From NCBI GenBank assembly GCA_004298045.1, contig SCRM01000015.1, positions 60,942 to 124,941 of the forward strand: a stretch of DNA of 64,000 nucleotides. The letters run 5' to 3'. Made by a program: the position numbers and the translations under genes. Every line of letters starts with the position of its first letter. Within the stretch, counting starts at the first letter, position 1. Below the pieces are notes generated by a model that saw only the letters and a list, made by a program, of their open reading frames with translations, had not been told where the DNA came from and ran no database searches. Source of the DNA: Rhodanobacter sp. Its GTDB lineage: Bacteria > Pseudomonadota > Gammaproteobacteria > Xanthomonadales > Rhodanobacteraceae. Of the stretch, positions 9,440 to 19,086 are shown one piece after another.

Positions 9440-9624
9440 TCCGGGCCGGTCTCCGGGCTCGTGAGCGGGCATCGCCCCGCGTGGCGCCTTCCCGTGCGTG
9501 TTCGCACAGTGGCGGATGGCCGCGCGTTGACTCACTTACCGTTGCGGGGGCAGCGCCGGCCTTGCGGATACCCCGCGCACCGGCTTCCCGTTTCATCCCG
9601 CCGGCAAACGCCGCCGGGACACCA
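9440..9624 (-). promoter_or_regulatory. Cobalamin (adenosylcobalamin) riboswitch upstream of btuB
   Basis: Read on the minus strand, the conserved blocks occur in order: GGGAAGCCGGTG, then GCTGCCCCCGCAACGGTAAG (the B12 box), CCACTG, GGGAAGGC, and finally ACGAGCCCGGAGACCGGCC. This is the class I cobalamin riboswitch signature. It lies about 135 bases before the btuB start. Binding of the coenzyme to such leaders lowers expression of the uptake gene when B12 is plentiful. The 3' boundary and the expression platform are approximate. Confidence 0.95.
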
Positions 9625-9796
9625 GAACGCCGCGCAGTCTAGCAGCTGCGGGCGGGCCGGGATTCATCCCGACATGGCCTCTCGCACAGAGTCCGCCGGG
9701 ATGAAGCCCATCCCACGACACGCCTTCTCCGCCGAGCGCTCTTCCGATTTCCGATGCCCAAGGCCAACCCGCATCCCCCGCTACCGGGGTGCGCTG

Positions 9797-10936
9797 CTAC
9801 CACTTGTCGCCAGCAATCCAGGTGTGCTGCACGCGGCAGTCGGGGGTCATGGCGACGAGGTCGGCATGGCAACCGCCCGCGATGCGGCCGTGGGTGGCGG
9901 CGAGGCCGAGGTAGTCAGCCGGGTATGCGCTGGCCATGCGCACGGCTTCGGCCAGCGGCTGGTCGAGCAGATTGACGGCGTTGCGCACGGCGCTGGCCAT
10001 GTCGAGCGCGGAGCCGGCGAGCACGCCGGCGGCGGTCTGGCAGATGCCGTCCTTCGCGGTGATGGTCTCGCCATTCAGTACGTAACTGGGGTCGGCGGCG
10101 CCGACCGGCGGCATGGCGTCGGTGACCAGCACGATCTTGCCCGGCGCCTTCGCCGCAATGGCGGTGCGCAGGCTGGCCGGGTGCACGTGGTGGCCGTCGG
10201 CGATGATGCCGCACCAGCTGCCGGCGTCATCCAGCGCCGCGCCGACCACACCGGGCGCGCGGCTGCCGAACGGCGTCATGGCGTTGAAGAGATGGGTGAA
10301 ACCGCGCACGCCGGCAGCGAGGGCGGCGCGCACGGTGGCGTAGTCGGCGGCGGTGTGGCCGGCGTTGACGATGACGCCGGCAGCGGCGAGCCGCGCGATC
10401 ATTTCGTGCGGTACGCGCTCGGGTGCCAGGGTCAGCACGCGCACGCCGCGATGCGGCGCGGTGAGCAGTTGCAGCTCGTCCTCGCCGGGCACGTGGAACC
10501 ACTTGGCGTCATGCACGCCCTTGCGCTCAGGCGCGAGGAACGGACCTTCCAGATGCACGCCGAGCAGGCCCGGCACGCCTTCGGCAAACGCCTGCTCGAT
10601 GGCGGCCAGCGCTGCGCGCATCACTTCCGGGCTGTCGCTGATGAGCGTGGGCAGGAAACCGGTGGTGCCGAACTGCCGGTGCGCGGCGCCAATAGTGCGG
10701 ATGGTGTCCACCGTGGGCGCGGCGTTGAACAACGCGCCGCCGCCGCCGTTGACCTGCACGTCGATGAAGCCGGGCACCAGCAGCGCACCGGCCAAATCGT
10801 CCGCCTGCGCGGCGCGCACCTGCGGGTGATCCTTCGGCAGCAGCGCCGCGATGCGTGCGCCGTCGATCAGCACCGCGAGGTCGTCGCGCCAGCCGTGGGC
10901 GGTGAGGACTTTGGCGTGGGTGATGGCGGTTGGCAT
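9797..10936 (-). CDS. nagA: N-acetylglucosamine-6-phosphate deacetylase
   Basis: About 379 residues; hydrolyses GlcNAc-6-phosphate to glucosamine-6-phosphate and acetate in the cytoplasm. Family motifs are in place: PGFIDVQVNGGGG near the N-terminus, the metal ligand Glu in HLEGPF, His in NAGHTAADY and HLFNAMTPF, and the catalytic Asp in LVTDAMPPVG. The start MPTAITHAKVL is chosen over an in-frame ATG 19 codons upstream because the extra residues do not resemble the family. The gene follows nagB-II in the same direction, 225 bases apart, and the gap holds a four-hairpin repeat. It probably belongs to the nagQ regulon. Confidence 0.95.
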   Translation of the reverse strand: MPTAITHAKVLTAHGWRDDLAVLIDGARIAALLPKDHPQVRAAQADDLAGALLVPGFIDVQVNGGGGALFNAAPTVDTIRTIGAAHRQFGTTGFLPTLISDSPEVMRAALAAIEQAFAEGVPGLLGVHLEGPFLAPERKGVHDAKWFHVPGEDELQLLTAPHRGVRVLTLAPERVPHEMIARLAAAGVIVNAGHTAADYATVRAALAAGVRGFTHLFNAMTPFGSRAPGVVGAALDDAGSWCGIIADGHHVHPASLRTAIAAKAPGKIVLVTDAMPPVGAADPSYVLNGETITAKDGICQTAAGVLAGSALDMASAVRNAVNLLDQPLAEAVRMASAYPADYLGLAATHGRIAGGCHADLVAMTPDCRVQHTWIAGDKW

Positions 10937-11018
10937 ATAGAGGCCTATACGGCTGAATGATGGAATCGAAACCGAGCGCTGGAGCGGCAACACGGTCGAG
11001 CCAGAGCCTTTACCGATG

Positions 11019-11132
11019 CCTGGGACGGGCTCCTGCCCGTTCCAGGCTCGCTGTCACCGGGCCATGCCCGGTGACAGCTCCGTCGGCCACCCGCTGCACG
11101 GGTGGCCGACGTGCGGCCCATCCATGGGCCGC
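11019..11132 (-). repeat. Four-hairpin structured element, copy I (between nagB-II and nagA)
   Basis: Four consecutive stem-loops fill this gap: 11019-11046 (12-bp stem, loop TCCT, one wobble), 11050-11078 (13-bp perfect stem, loop CAT), 11082-11110 (12-bp perfect stem, loop CTGCA) and 11113-11132 (9-bp perfect stem, loop CC). The same order and spacing recur at 15591-15702. The stem sequences there are quite different but still self-complementary, and the top of the first hairpin is identical (CGGGC-TCCT-GCCCG). The element lies inside the nag operon, so it may modulate nagA transcript level or stability. Confidence 0.75.
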
Positions 11133-11161
11133 GATTCCGGGGCTCGCGGGGCTGCGCAAAA

Positions 11162-12193
11162 TCAAACGGTCTCGGTGACCTTGTTGAGGTGTGGCGGCAC
11201 ATCCGGATTGAACCCGCGGGCCAGCGCCAGCGCGCTGGTGGCGCGGTAAAAGCTCTGGATCGTCAGCAACGGGGTGAACATCGGCGGCAGGCCGGCGGCG
11301 AGCGGCAGGAATCCGTTGCCGGTCTTGCCCGGCGCGGCCACCAGCACGTTCGCGCCGCGACCGCGGAACTCGTCGGCGACTGCGAGCGTGCTGTCCAGCG
11401 ACTCGTCGTCCTGCGCAAAGCACAACACCGGGAAATGCGGGCCGACCAGCGCCATCGGGCCGTGCTTGACCTCGGCGGCGCTGAACGCCTCGGCATGCAG
11501 GCCGCTGGTTTCCTTGAACTTGAGCGCTGCTTCGAGTGCCGCCGCAAAGCCGTAGCCGCGACCGAGCACGAACAGGTTGTGCGCGCCTTTCAGTACCTCG
11601 ACCAGCGGCGACCAGTCAGCCCCCCAACCGGCGCGCAGTTCATCCGGCAACGCCTTGAGCGCGGCCAGCAACTTGGCATCGCCGTGCCAATGCGCGGCCA
11701 GTTGCAGGATCGCGGCCAGCGCGGCGAGGTAGCTCTTGGTGGCCGCCACGCTGCGCTCCGGGCCAGCGTGCAATGGGATGACCGTGTCAGCCAGCGCGGC
11801 CAGCGGCGAATCCTCGACGTTGACCAGCGCCACCACGCGCGCGCCAGTCGCCTTGGCCGCCTGCGCATTGCGCACCAAGTCGGGGCTCTTGCCCGATTGC
11901 GAGATGGCGATGAACAACGCGCCCTCCCACTTTTGCGGCGCAGCGTACACCGAGGTGACCGAGGGCGAGGCCGATGCGGTGACGACGCCGAGCTGGGTTT
12001 CGAACACGTACTTGGCATACGCCGCCGCGTGGTCGGAGCTGCCGCGCGCGCAGGTGACGATGAAGCGCGGCGGCGCCTTGCGCAGCGCCGCAGCCAGCTC
12101 GGCGACGACGCGCTCGTTGGCCAGGAACTGGCGGGCTACCACGTCGGCGGTTTCGTGCGCCTCACGGAACATCAGGGTGTCGCTGGCTTGCAT
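11162..12193 (-). CDS. nagB-II: Glucosamine-6-phosphate deaminase, SIS-domain type (NagB-II)
   Basis: 343 residues with two SIS (sugar isomerase) domains: FIVTCARGSSDHAAAYAKY and AISQSGKSPDLV in the first, FVLGRGYGFAAALEAALKFKE and EVKHGPMALV in the second. It resembles the isomerase half of GlmS without the glutaminase domain, the hallmark of NagB-II/AgaS enzymes. These replace classical NagB in Shewanella and Xanthomonadales. The expected reaction is glucosamine-6-phosphate to fructose-6-phosphate plus ammonia. It lies between nagQ (43-base gap) and nagA, supporting the role. An AgaS-type (galactosamine) activity is the main alternative. Confidence 0.9.
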   Translation of the reverse strand: MQASDTLMFREAHETADVVARQFLANERVVAELAAALRKAPPRFIVTCARGSSDHAAAYAKYVFETQLGVVTASASPSVTSVYAAPQKWEGALFIAISQSGKSPDLVRNAQAAKATGARVVALVNVEDSPLAALADTVIPLHAGPERSVAATKSYLAALAAILQLAAHWHGDAKLLAALKALPDELRAGWGADWSPLVEVLKGAHNLFVLGRGYGFAAALEAALKFKETSGLHAEAFSAAEVKHGPMALVGPHFPVLCFAQDDESLDSTLAVADEFRGRGANVLVAAPGKTGNGFLPLAAGLPPMFTPLLTIQSFYRATSALALARGFNPDVPPHLNKVTETV

Positions 12194-12236
12194 GATTTCC
12201 TCGCGTCAAGGTTGCCGCACACGGCAACCGGTGGAT

Positions 12237-12989
12237 TCAGTCGGCGTGCAACTCGGCCACAAAGTCGTAGATGTCGCCGCGGTACCAGGAACAGGTGAAC
12301 TCGACCACCCGGCCGTCGTCCAGAAAGCTGCGTCGCTCGATGCTGAGCCCGGCGCTGCCGGCGGCCACGTGCAGCAAACGCGCCTGCTGCGCGTTGAGTG
12401 ACACCGCGCGCAGGCGCTGCAACGCGCGCCGGGGTCGGCAACCCAGCGCGCCCAACGCTTCGTACAGGGAGTCGTGCACCAGCATCGGGTCCGGCAACAG
12501 ATTGGCCGGCACCACGCTGCGCTCGATCGCCAGTGGTTCGTTCTGGCCATAGCGCACGCGGTGCAGGCGCACCACCAGCGAGCCGGGCGACAGGTTCATC
12601 GCCATCGACTCCTCGGGCGTGACTTCGCCGATGGTGCGCTCGAAAAACTCGGAACGCGGATGCAGGCCGCGGTCGCGCAAATCCTCGGTAAAGCTGGACA
12701 GCCGCGACATCGGTTTCTCGATGCGCTCGGCAATGAAGGTACCGGCGCCGTGGCGCTGGGTCAGCAAGCCCTCTTCGACCAGCCCCGCAATGGCCTTGCG
12801 CACGGTGACGCGCGAAAGCTTCAGGTTTTGCGACAGATCGCGCTCGCTGGGCAGCGCCTGGCCCGGCTCGATGGTGTGCTGTTCGACCACGTTGCGGATG
12901 GCGCTGCGCAAGCGCAGGTAGGCCAGCGGCTGATGACTGGCCGGATCGCGACAGATCCGGCGGTATTCGCGGGCAAGGGCGTTTTCCAT
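12237..12989 (-). CDS. nagQ: GntR/HutC-family regulator of GlcNAc catabolism
   Basis: About 250 residues. An N-terminal winged helix-turn-helix (about 15-80; PSERDLSQNLKLSRVTVRKA, then GLVEEGLLTQRHGAGTFIAE) is followed by a UTRA effector domain (about 95-240; SFTEDLRDRGLHPRSEF, and VVEFTCSWYRGDIYDFVAEL at the end). HutC-type regulators bind amino-sugar phosphates or similar ligands through UTRA. As the first gene of nagQ-nagB-II-nagA it probably autoregulates the operon. The ATG at 12989 gives MENALAREYRRICRD; a further in-frame start at 13025 adds 12 atypical residues. It is transcribed away from zwf; the 213-base divergent region should hold both promoters, but I could not assign an operator. 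Confidence 0.85.
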   Translation of the reverse strand: MENALAREYRRICRDPASHQPLAYLRLRSAIRNVVEQHTIEPGQALPSERDLSQNLKLSRVTVRKAIAGLVEEGLLTQRHGAGTFIAERIEKPMSRLSSFTEDLRDRGLHPRSEFFERTIGEVTPEESMAMNLSPGSLVVRLHRVRYGQNEPLAIERSVVPANLLPDPMLVHDSLYEALGALGCRPRRALQRLRAVSLNAQQARLLHVAAGSAGLSIERRSFLDDGRVVEFTCSWYRGDIYDFVAELHAD

Positions 12990-13202
12990 CCGTAGAAGAT
13001 ACCAATAGCAAACCATTGACCGCAAGCTGGATGGACGTCTAATCGTTCAAGCAAGGTGAAAACCCGGTAATCCTGCGGCCTGCGTGGGCACAATGAATTC
13101 GTATGCAGGAGTGCGCTTGTGCTGGTATTTCACTGGTACTATCGTCGACGCGAGGGCGGAATCCACCCCTACCGCCCATCTCCCCGGCTGCGAGGTGATT
13201 GC

Positions 13203-14669
13203 GTGACGGCTACTTTGTACAAGGTCGAACCGTTCGACCTGGTGATTTTCGGCGGCACTGGCGACCTTGCCCTGCGCAAGCTGCTGCCGGCCTTGTTCCA
13301 TCGCCATGCGGACGGCCAAATACCGGCCGCGAGCCGCATCATCGGCGTGGCACGCGAGAAGCTCACCGACGATGCCTACCGCGCACAGTTGCGCGAAGTG
13401 CTGGTGCGCAAGGGGGCCGAGCCGGCCAAGCTTGACGCCTTCCTGGCCCAGGTCGACTACCGCCCGCTGGATGCGCGCAAGGACGATGGTTGGGAGGCGT
13501 TTGCCGCGTACATCAAGGGGCAACCCGAGCACGTGCGCGTGTTCTACATGTCGACGTCGCCCGAGTTGTACGTGGACATCTGCCATCGCCTGGCCGGCCA
13601 CGGCCTGAACGGCGAGGGCTCGCGCGTGGTCCTGGAAAAGCCCATCGGCCGCGATCTCGCCAGCGCCAACCGCATCAACGATCTGGTCGGCGAGGTGTTC
13701 AGCGAATCGCAAACCTTCCGCATCGACCACTACCTCGGCAAGGAGACGGTGCAGAACCTGTTGGCGCTGCGCTTCGGCAATGCCTTGTTCGAGCCGCTGT
13801 GGAACGCCGACCACATCGACCACGTGCAGATCACCGTGGCCGAGACCCTGGGCATCGGCCGTCGTGCCGGCTACTACGACCATGCCGGCGCGCTGCGCGA
13901 CATGGTGCAAAACCATTTGCTGCAACTGTTGTGCATGGTGGCGATGGAAGCCCCGGCCTCGCTCGCACCCGACGCGGTGCGCGACGAGAAACTCAAGGTG
14001 TTGCGCTCGCTCAAGCCGATCGCCGGCAGCGGGGTGTCGCAGTTCACCGTGCGGGGCCAATACCGTGCCGGCGTGGCCGAGGGGCAGGCGGTGCCGGGGT
14101 ATGCCGAGGAGTTGAACGGCGCGAAATCCGATACCGAAACCTTCGTGGCGCTCAGGGCCGAAATCGAAAACTGGCGCTGGGCCGGGGTGCCGTTCTACCT
14201 GCGCACCGGCAAGCGCCTGCCGCAGCACGTGTCCGAGATCGTGGTGGCGTTCAAGCGCGTGCCGCATTCCATCTTCGGCACCAAGGTCGGCACGCTCGCA
14301 CAGGACAAGCTGGTGTTGCGCCTGCAGCCGGACGAGGGCGTCAAGCTTTCGGTCAACATCAAGGACCCCGGCCCCGGCGGCATGCGCCTGCGCCACGTGC
14401 CGCTCGACATGAGCTTTGCCGAGGCATTCGGCGTCACCCAGCCGGACGCCTACGAGCGCCTGTTGCTGGATGTGGTGCGCGGCAACCCGACACTGTTCAT
14501 GCGCCGCGACGAGGTGGAAGCCGCGTGGAAGTGGATCGATCCCATCCTTGCCGGCTGGGCGGCGAGCGGCGAAGCGCCGCGCCCGTACGCTTCCGGCAGT
14601 TGGGGCCCGAGCGCATCGGTGGCGCTGATCGAACGCGACGGCCGCACCTGGCACGAGGACAGCGAGTGA
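13203..14669 (+). CDS. zwf: Glucose-6-phosphate 1-dehydrogenase
   Basis: About 488 residues. It oxidises glucose-6-phosphate to 6-phosphoglucono-lactone with NADP+ (or NAD+), entering the Entner-Doudoroff and oxidative pentose phosphate routes. The dinucleotide-binding motif FGGTGDLALRKLLPAL opens the protein, and the active-site block RIDHYLGKE contains H176. The length matches the family. GTG at 13203 is chosen as the start because GAGGTGATT lies directly before it and the sequence then matches the family; a longer in-frame opening from 13119 adds 28 unrelated residues. The stop codon overlaps the next gene (pgl), so the two are co-translated. Confidence 0.96.
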   Translation: MTATLYKVEPFDLVIFGGTGDLALRKLLPALFHRHADGQIPAASRIIGVAREKLTDDAYRAQLREVLVRKGAEPAKLDAFLAQVDYRPLDARKDDGWEAFAAYIKGQPEHVRVFYMSTSPELYVDICHRLAGHGLNGEGSRVVLEKPIGRDLASANRINDLVGEVFSESQTFRIDHYLGKETVQNLLALRFGNALFEPLWNADHIDHVQITVAETLGIGRRAGYYDHAGALRDMVQNHLLQLLCMVAMEAPASLAPDAVRDEKLKVLRSLKPIAGSGVSQFTVRGQYRAGVAEGQAVPGYAEELNGAKSDTETFVALRAEIENWRWAGVPFYLRTGKRLPQHVSEIVVAFKRVPHSIFGTKVGTLAQDKLVLRLQPDEGVKLSVNIKDPGPGGMRLRHVPLDMSFAEAFGVTQPDAYERLLLDVVRGNPTLFMRRDEVEAAWKWIDPILAGWAASGEAPRPYASGSWGPSASVALIERDGRTWHEDSE

Positions 14670-15379
14670 ACATGGCGCCCAACCTCACCAGCCACCACTT
14701 CACGCAGGCCGCCGCCCAGGCCAGCGCGCTGGCGGAGCGCGTCGCCGCGCAGCTGCGCGACGGCATCGCGGCACGCGGACGTGCACTGGTCGCGGTCTCC
14801 GGCGGCACCACACCCGCCGCTTTTTTTGCCGAGCTGGCCAGGCAGGTGTTGGATTGGGCGCGGGTCACCGTAACGCTGGTCGACGAGCGCTGGGTGCCGG
14901 ATACCGATCCGCGCTCGAACGCGAAACTGGTCAAGGAGACCCTGCTGCAAGGGCCCGCGGCGGCCGCCACGTTTGTCCCGCTGTACACCGGCGCCGCCAC
15001 GCCCGAGGCCGGGTTGGCGGATGCCGCCACGCGCATCGCCGCGCTGCCGCTGCCGTTCGACGCGGTACTGCTCGGCATGGGCGACGACGGCCACACGGCG
15101 TCGTTCTTCCCCGGTGGCGATCACTTGGCCGAAGCCACCGATCCGCACACGCTGGCGCAGGTGCTGCCGATGCGCGCCGCGCACGCCGGCGAGCCACGCA
15201 TCACGCTCACGCTGCCCGTGCTGCTGGCCACGCGCGCGCTGTACCTCTTGATCCGTGGCGCGAAAAAACGCGACCTGATCGCCGACGTGCGACTGGGCAT
15301 GGACAGCGCCAAGGATTACCCGGTACGCGACGTCGTGCACCAGACGCAGGTGCCGGTGGCGGTTTACTGGGCGCCATGA
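14666..15379 (+). CDS. pgl: 6-phosphogluconolactonase
   Basis: 235-237 residues, DevB/SOL type. It hydrolyses 6-phosphoglucono-1,5-lactone to 6-phosphogluconate. Characteristic segments are ALVAVSGGTTPAAFFAEL, VTLVDERWVPDTDPRSNAKL and VLLGMGDDGHTASFFPG. The start is either GTG at 14666 (overlapping the zwf stop as GTGA) or ATG at 14672; both fit. It is the second gene of the zwf-pgl pair. After it comes a 357-base non-coding stretch filled with hairpin elements before edd. Confidence 0.94.
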   Translation: MNMAPNLTSHHFTQAAAQASALAERVAAQLRDGIAARGRALVAVSGGTTPAAFFAELARQVLDWARVTVTLVDERWVPDTDPRSNAKLVKETLLQGPAAAATFVPLYTGAATPEAGLADAATRIAALPLPFDAVLLGMGDDGHTASFFPGGDHLAEATDPHTLAQVLPMRAAHAGEPRITLTLPVLLATRALYLLIRGAKKRDLIADVRLGMDSAKDYPVRDVVHQTQVPVAVYWAP

Positions 15380-15420
15380 AACACGAGCGATCCATGGACG
15401 GTCTGCGCACCGCAAGACAA

Positions 15421-15530
15421 GCGACCATGGATGGCCGCACGTCAGCCAGCAGCAGGGTCGCTGGCTGACGGAAGTGGGCTTGGCGAGGCCAAGCCCGCCG
15501 TGCTTTGCCAAGGCAGGACTGCACTGGCGA
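15421..15530 (+). repeat. Four-hairpin structured element, copy III (partly decayed, inverted)
   Basis: Read on the plus strand this aligns with the minus-strand reading of copy I. GCGACCATGGATGGCCGC (15421-15438) matches the palindrome of copy I. It is followed by a perfect 10-bp stem GTCAGCCAGC/GCTGGCTGAC (15441-15469), GGAAG, and a perfect 9-bp stem GGGCTTGGC/GCCAAGCCC with loop GAG (15476-15496). The last hairpin (about 15500-15530) keeps the central GGCAGGA but its stem is decayed. It lies head to head with copy II. Confidence 0.6.
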
Positions 15531-15590
15531 GGCACAAGTTAAGTTCCTTTCGCAGACACGGCATCAGAGCCACACCGCCGTGCCTGATGT

Positions 15591-15702
15591 CAAAAACGGG
15601 CTCCTGCCCGTTTTTGACTCGCCTTTGCTGGGCCTCGCCCGGCAAAGGCGCCGCGACACCAGCGCCATGTGCTGGTGTCGCGGCGGGCCACCCTTGGCCC
15701 GC
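15591..15702 (-). repeat. Four-hairpin structured element, copy II (between pgl and edd)
   Basis: Four adjacent stem-loops: 15591-15616 (11-bp perfect stem, loop TCCT), 15620-15650 (14-bp stem with one wobble, loop CTC), 15651-15683 (13-bp perfect stem, 7-base loop) and 15683-15702 (8-bp perfect stem, loop CCCT). Order, spacing and loop positions match copy I, although the stem sequences differ. The first hairpin ends in TTTTT and could also act as an intrinsic terminator for pgl, in either direction. No gene is seen between 15380 and 15736. Confidence 0.75.
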
Positions 15703-15736
15703 GCATCGCAAGCCCCAACGCCGCCGGAGTTCCGCC

Positions 15737-17584
<1,848 letters not shown>

Positions 17585-17594
17585 CCGCAAAAGG

Positions 17595-17674
17595 CAAAAA
17601 GGGGTCAGAGTCAGTTTTCCGGGCGACCCGGTTACCTCGAAACGCTGCGGAAAACTGACTCTGACCCCTTTTTG
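17595..17674. repeat. 80-bp palindromic element with 26-bp perfect terminal inverted repeats
   Basis: CAAAAAGGGGTCAGAGTCAG (and six further bases) at 17595-17620 is mirrored perfectly at 17649-17674, with a 28-base loop. The element sits between edd and eda, starting 10 bases after the edd stop. The termini resemble the GGGGTC(A/G)GGTTCATTT ends found at 21583, 23859 and 24228 in the haemagglutinin region. The transcript would form a very stable hairpin ending in a run of U, so it may act as a terminator or attenuator for eda. It looks like a miniature mobile element; that is inferred from its structure. Confidence 0.85.
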
Positions 17675-17708
17675 TCCCCTCACCTCCCCCACACCCCACG
17701 AGCCCGCC

Positions 17709-18353
17709 ATGACTTCGCAGGAAACCAAACAACAGCAGATTGCCGAGATCCTCGCCCTCGCCCCGGTGGTGCCGGTGGTGATCGTCGACACCGTCGCCCA
17801 CGCGGTACCGATGGCGCGCGCGCTCGTCGCCGGCGGCATCCGCAGCATCGAAGTCACGCTGCGCACACCGGCCGCGCTCGATGCCATCCGCGCCATCAGC
17901 GCCGAGGTACCCGATGCCATCGTCGGTGTCGGCACCGTGCTTGACGCCACGCAACTCGAAGCCGCGCGCGTGGCCGGCGCGAAGTTCGCGGTGTCCCCTG
18001 GCGTCTCGCCCAAGCTGCTCGACGCCGCCGATGCCAGCGGACTGCCGCTGCTGCCCGGCGTTGCCACCGTCGGCGAGGCCATGCACCTGCTCGAACGCGG
18101 CTACCGCCACCTGAAACTCTTCCCCGCGGTGCCGGTCGGCGGCGTCGCCCTGCTCAAGGCCTGGGCCAGCCCGCTGCCGCAACTGCGCTTCTGCCCCACC
18201 GGCGGCATCAAACCCGAGACCGCACACGATTTCCTTGCCCTGCCCAACGTCGCCTGCGTGGGTGGCTCCTGGCTCACTCCCAAAGACAAACTCACCAACG
18301 GTGACTGGGTTGGCATCGAGCAATTGGCGCGCGCGGCGGCGGCGTTGCGGTAG
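17709..18353 (+). CDS. eda: 2-keto-3-deoxy-6-phosphogluconate aldolase
   Basis: 214 residues. It cleaves KDPG to pyruvate and glyceraldehyde-3-phosphate, the last step of the Entner-Doudoroff pathway. It is a class I aldolase of the KDPG/KHG family: the Schiff-base lysine is K136 in HLKLFPA and the general acid/base Glu is E48 in SIEVTLRT. Other family blocks are VGVGTVLD, FAVSPGVSP, LPGVATVGEA and FCPTGGIKPE. It completes zwf-pgl-edd-eda, so the cluster holds the whole route from glucose-6-phosphate to the triose. Confidence 0.96.
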   Translation: MTSQETKQQQIAEILALAPVVPVVIVDTVAHAVPMARALVAGGIRSIEVTLRTPAALDAIRAISAEVPDAIVGVGTVLDATQLEAARVAGAKFAVSPGVSPKLLDAADASGLPLLPGVATVGEAMHLLERGYRHLKLFPAVPVGGVALLKAWASPLPQLRFCPTGGIKPETAHDFLALPNVACVGGSWLTPKDKLTNGDWVGIEQLARAAAALR

Positions 18354-18401
18354 GCGCGACCGCAAGCCGGCGGACAGGACCGGCTCCCTCAGTTCGATTG
18401 C

Positions 18402-18940
18402 AAAGGTCGATGGAAAACCGCAGCCCGCATTCCCCGGCGACCTTTCCCACTTGCTCCGCCAGCCGATCGCAGCGCTCGCGCAACACCGCGCGATGGCCAG
18501 GGATGCTGCTGTCGTCGCACTGGTGCATGCGCACATCGCCGCTGTCCAGCGGCTCAATCCCGGCAAGGTAGTCGAGGTTGATGAAATGGCCGCGGTGCAC
18601 GCGCAAAAAGCGCGTCGACTCCATCCGCGATTCGATGCCGACCACGGTGCTGCGCAGCGGGTAGTCGCCCTGCGCACATACGGGTTCACATGGTTGCCCG
18701 CGGCCTGAAGCCATTCGATCTAGCAGACCGCAACCAAAAACTCCCTGCCCAGCTTGCGCACCAGAAAGTGCCCGGGCCGCCCCATCAACTCCCCAGGCGG
18801 ACCGTCATAGTTCGGCCAGCAAGTTCGCCTCGCCCTGCTGACGCAGTTGCCAGAGGCGGTAGAGCGCCAGCAAGCCGATGGCGAAGATCTGGATGCGCAC
18901 CTCCTTCAGGTACTCGTAGCCGAAATTGATTCACCACAAG
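18402..18940 (-). pseudogene. Decayed LytTR-family DNA-binding regulator
   Basis: Pieces of one LytTR protein can be read in order on the minus strand but in different frames. First comes a membrane-proximal segment INFGYEYLKEVRIQIFAIGL (from about 18935) ending in a stop. Next is GRPGHFLVRKLGREFLVAVC, a TAG stop where an acidic residue is expected, then IEWLQAAGNHVNPYVR. After a frameshift the DNA-binding part continues as QGDYPLRSTVVGIESRMEST and RFLRVHRGHFINLDYLAGIE. The N-terminal sensor is missing. At least two stops and one frameshift make it a clear relic. LytTR proteins normally regulate virulence or surface genes. Confidence 0.8.
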
Positions 18941-19086
18941 TCGAGGTCGCAAGGCCACACGGCCACGGCAGAAGGGTAGGGTGGCTGGAGCGCTCACTGG
19001 CGTCCCGGCCACCATTGCCCGATTGCAGGGGATCCCGGGGTGACAGCTCAGGAAACCTCAACCACTCCCGGGTTTTCCCGTTCGGT

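Noticed and set aside
10936..10949. Inverted repeat TATAG-AGGC-CTATA at the nagA start, as a GntR operator
   Set aside because: It overlaps the start codon, the arms are only five bases, and no similar site was found before nagB-II or nagQ, so chance is a sufficient explanation.
15591..15616. Palindrome with T run taken simply as the pgl terminator
   Set aside because: It could terminate, but its top is identical to the first hairpin of the element at 11019-11132 and it is followed by the same three hairpins, so it is better described as part of that repeated element.
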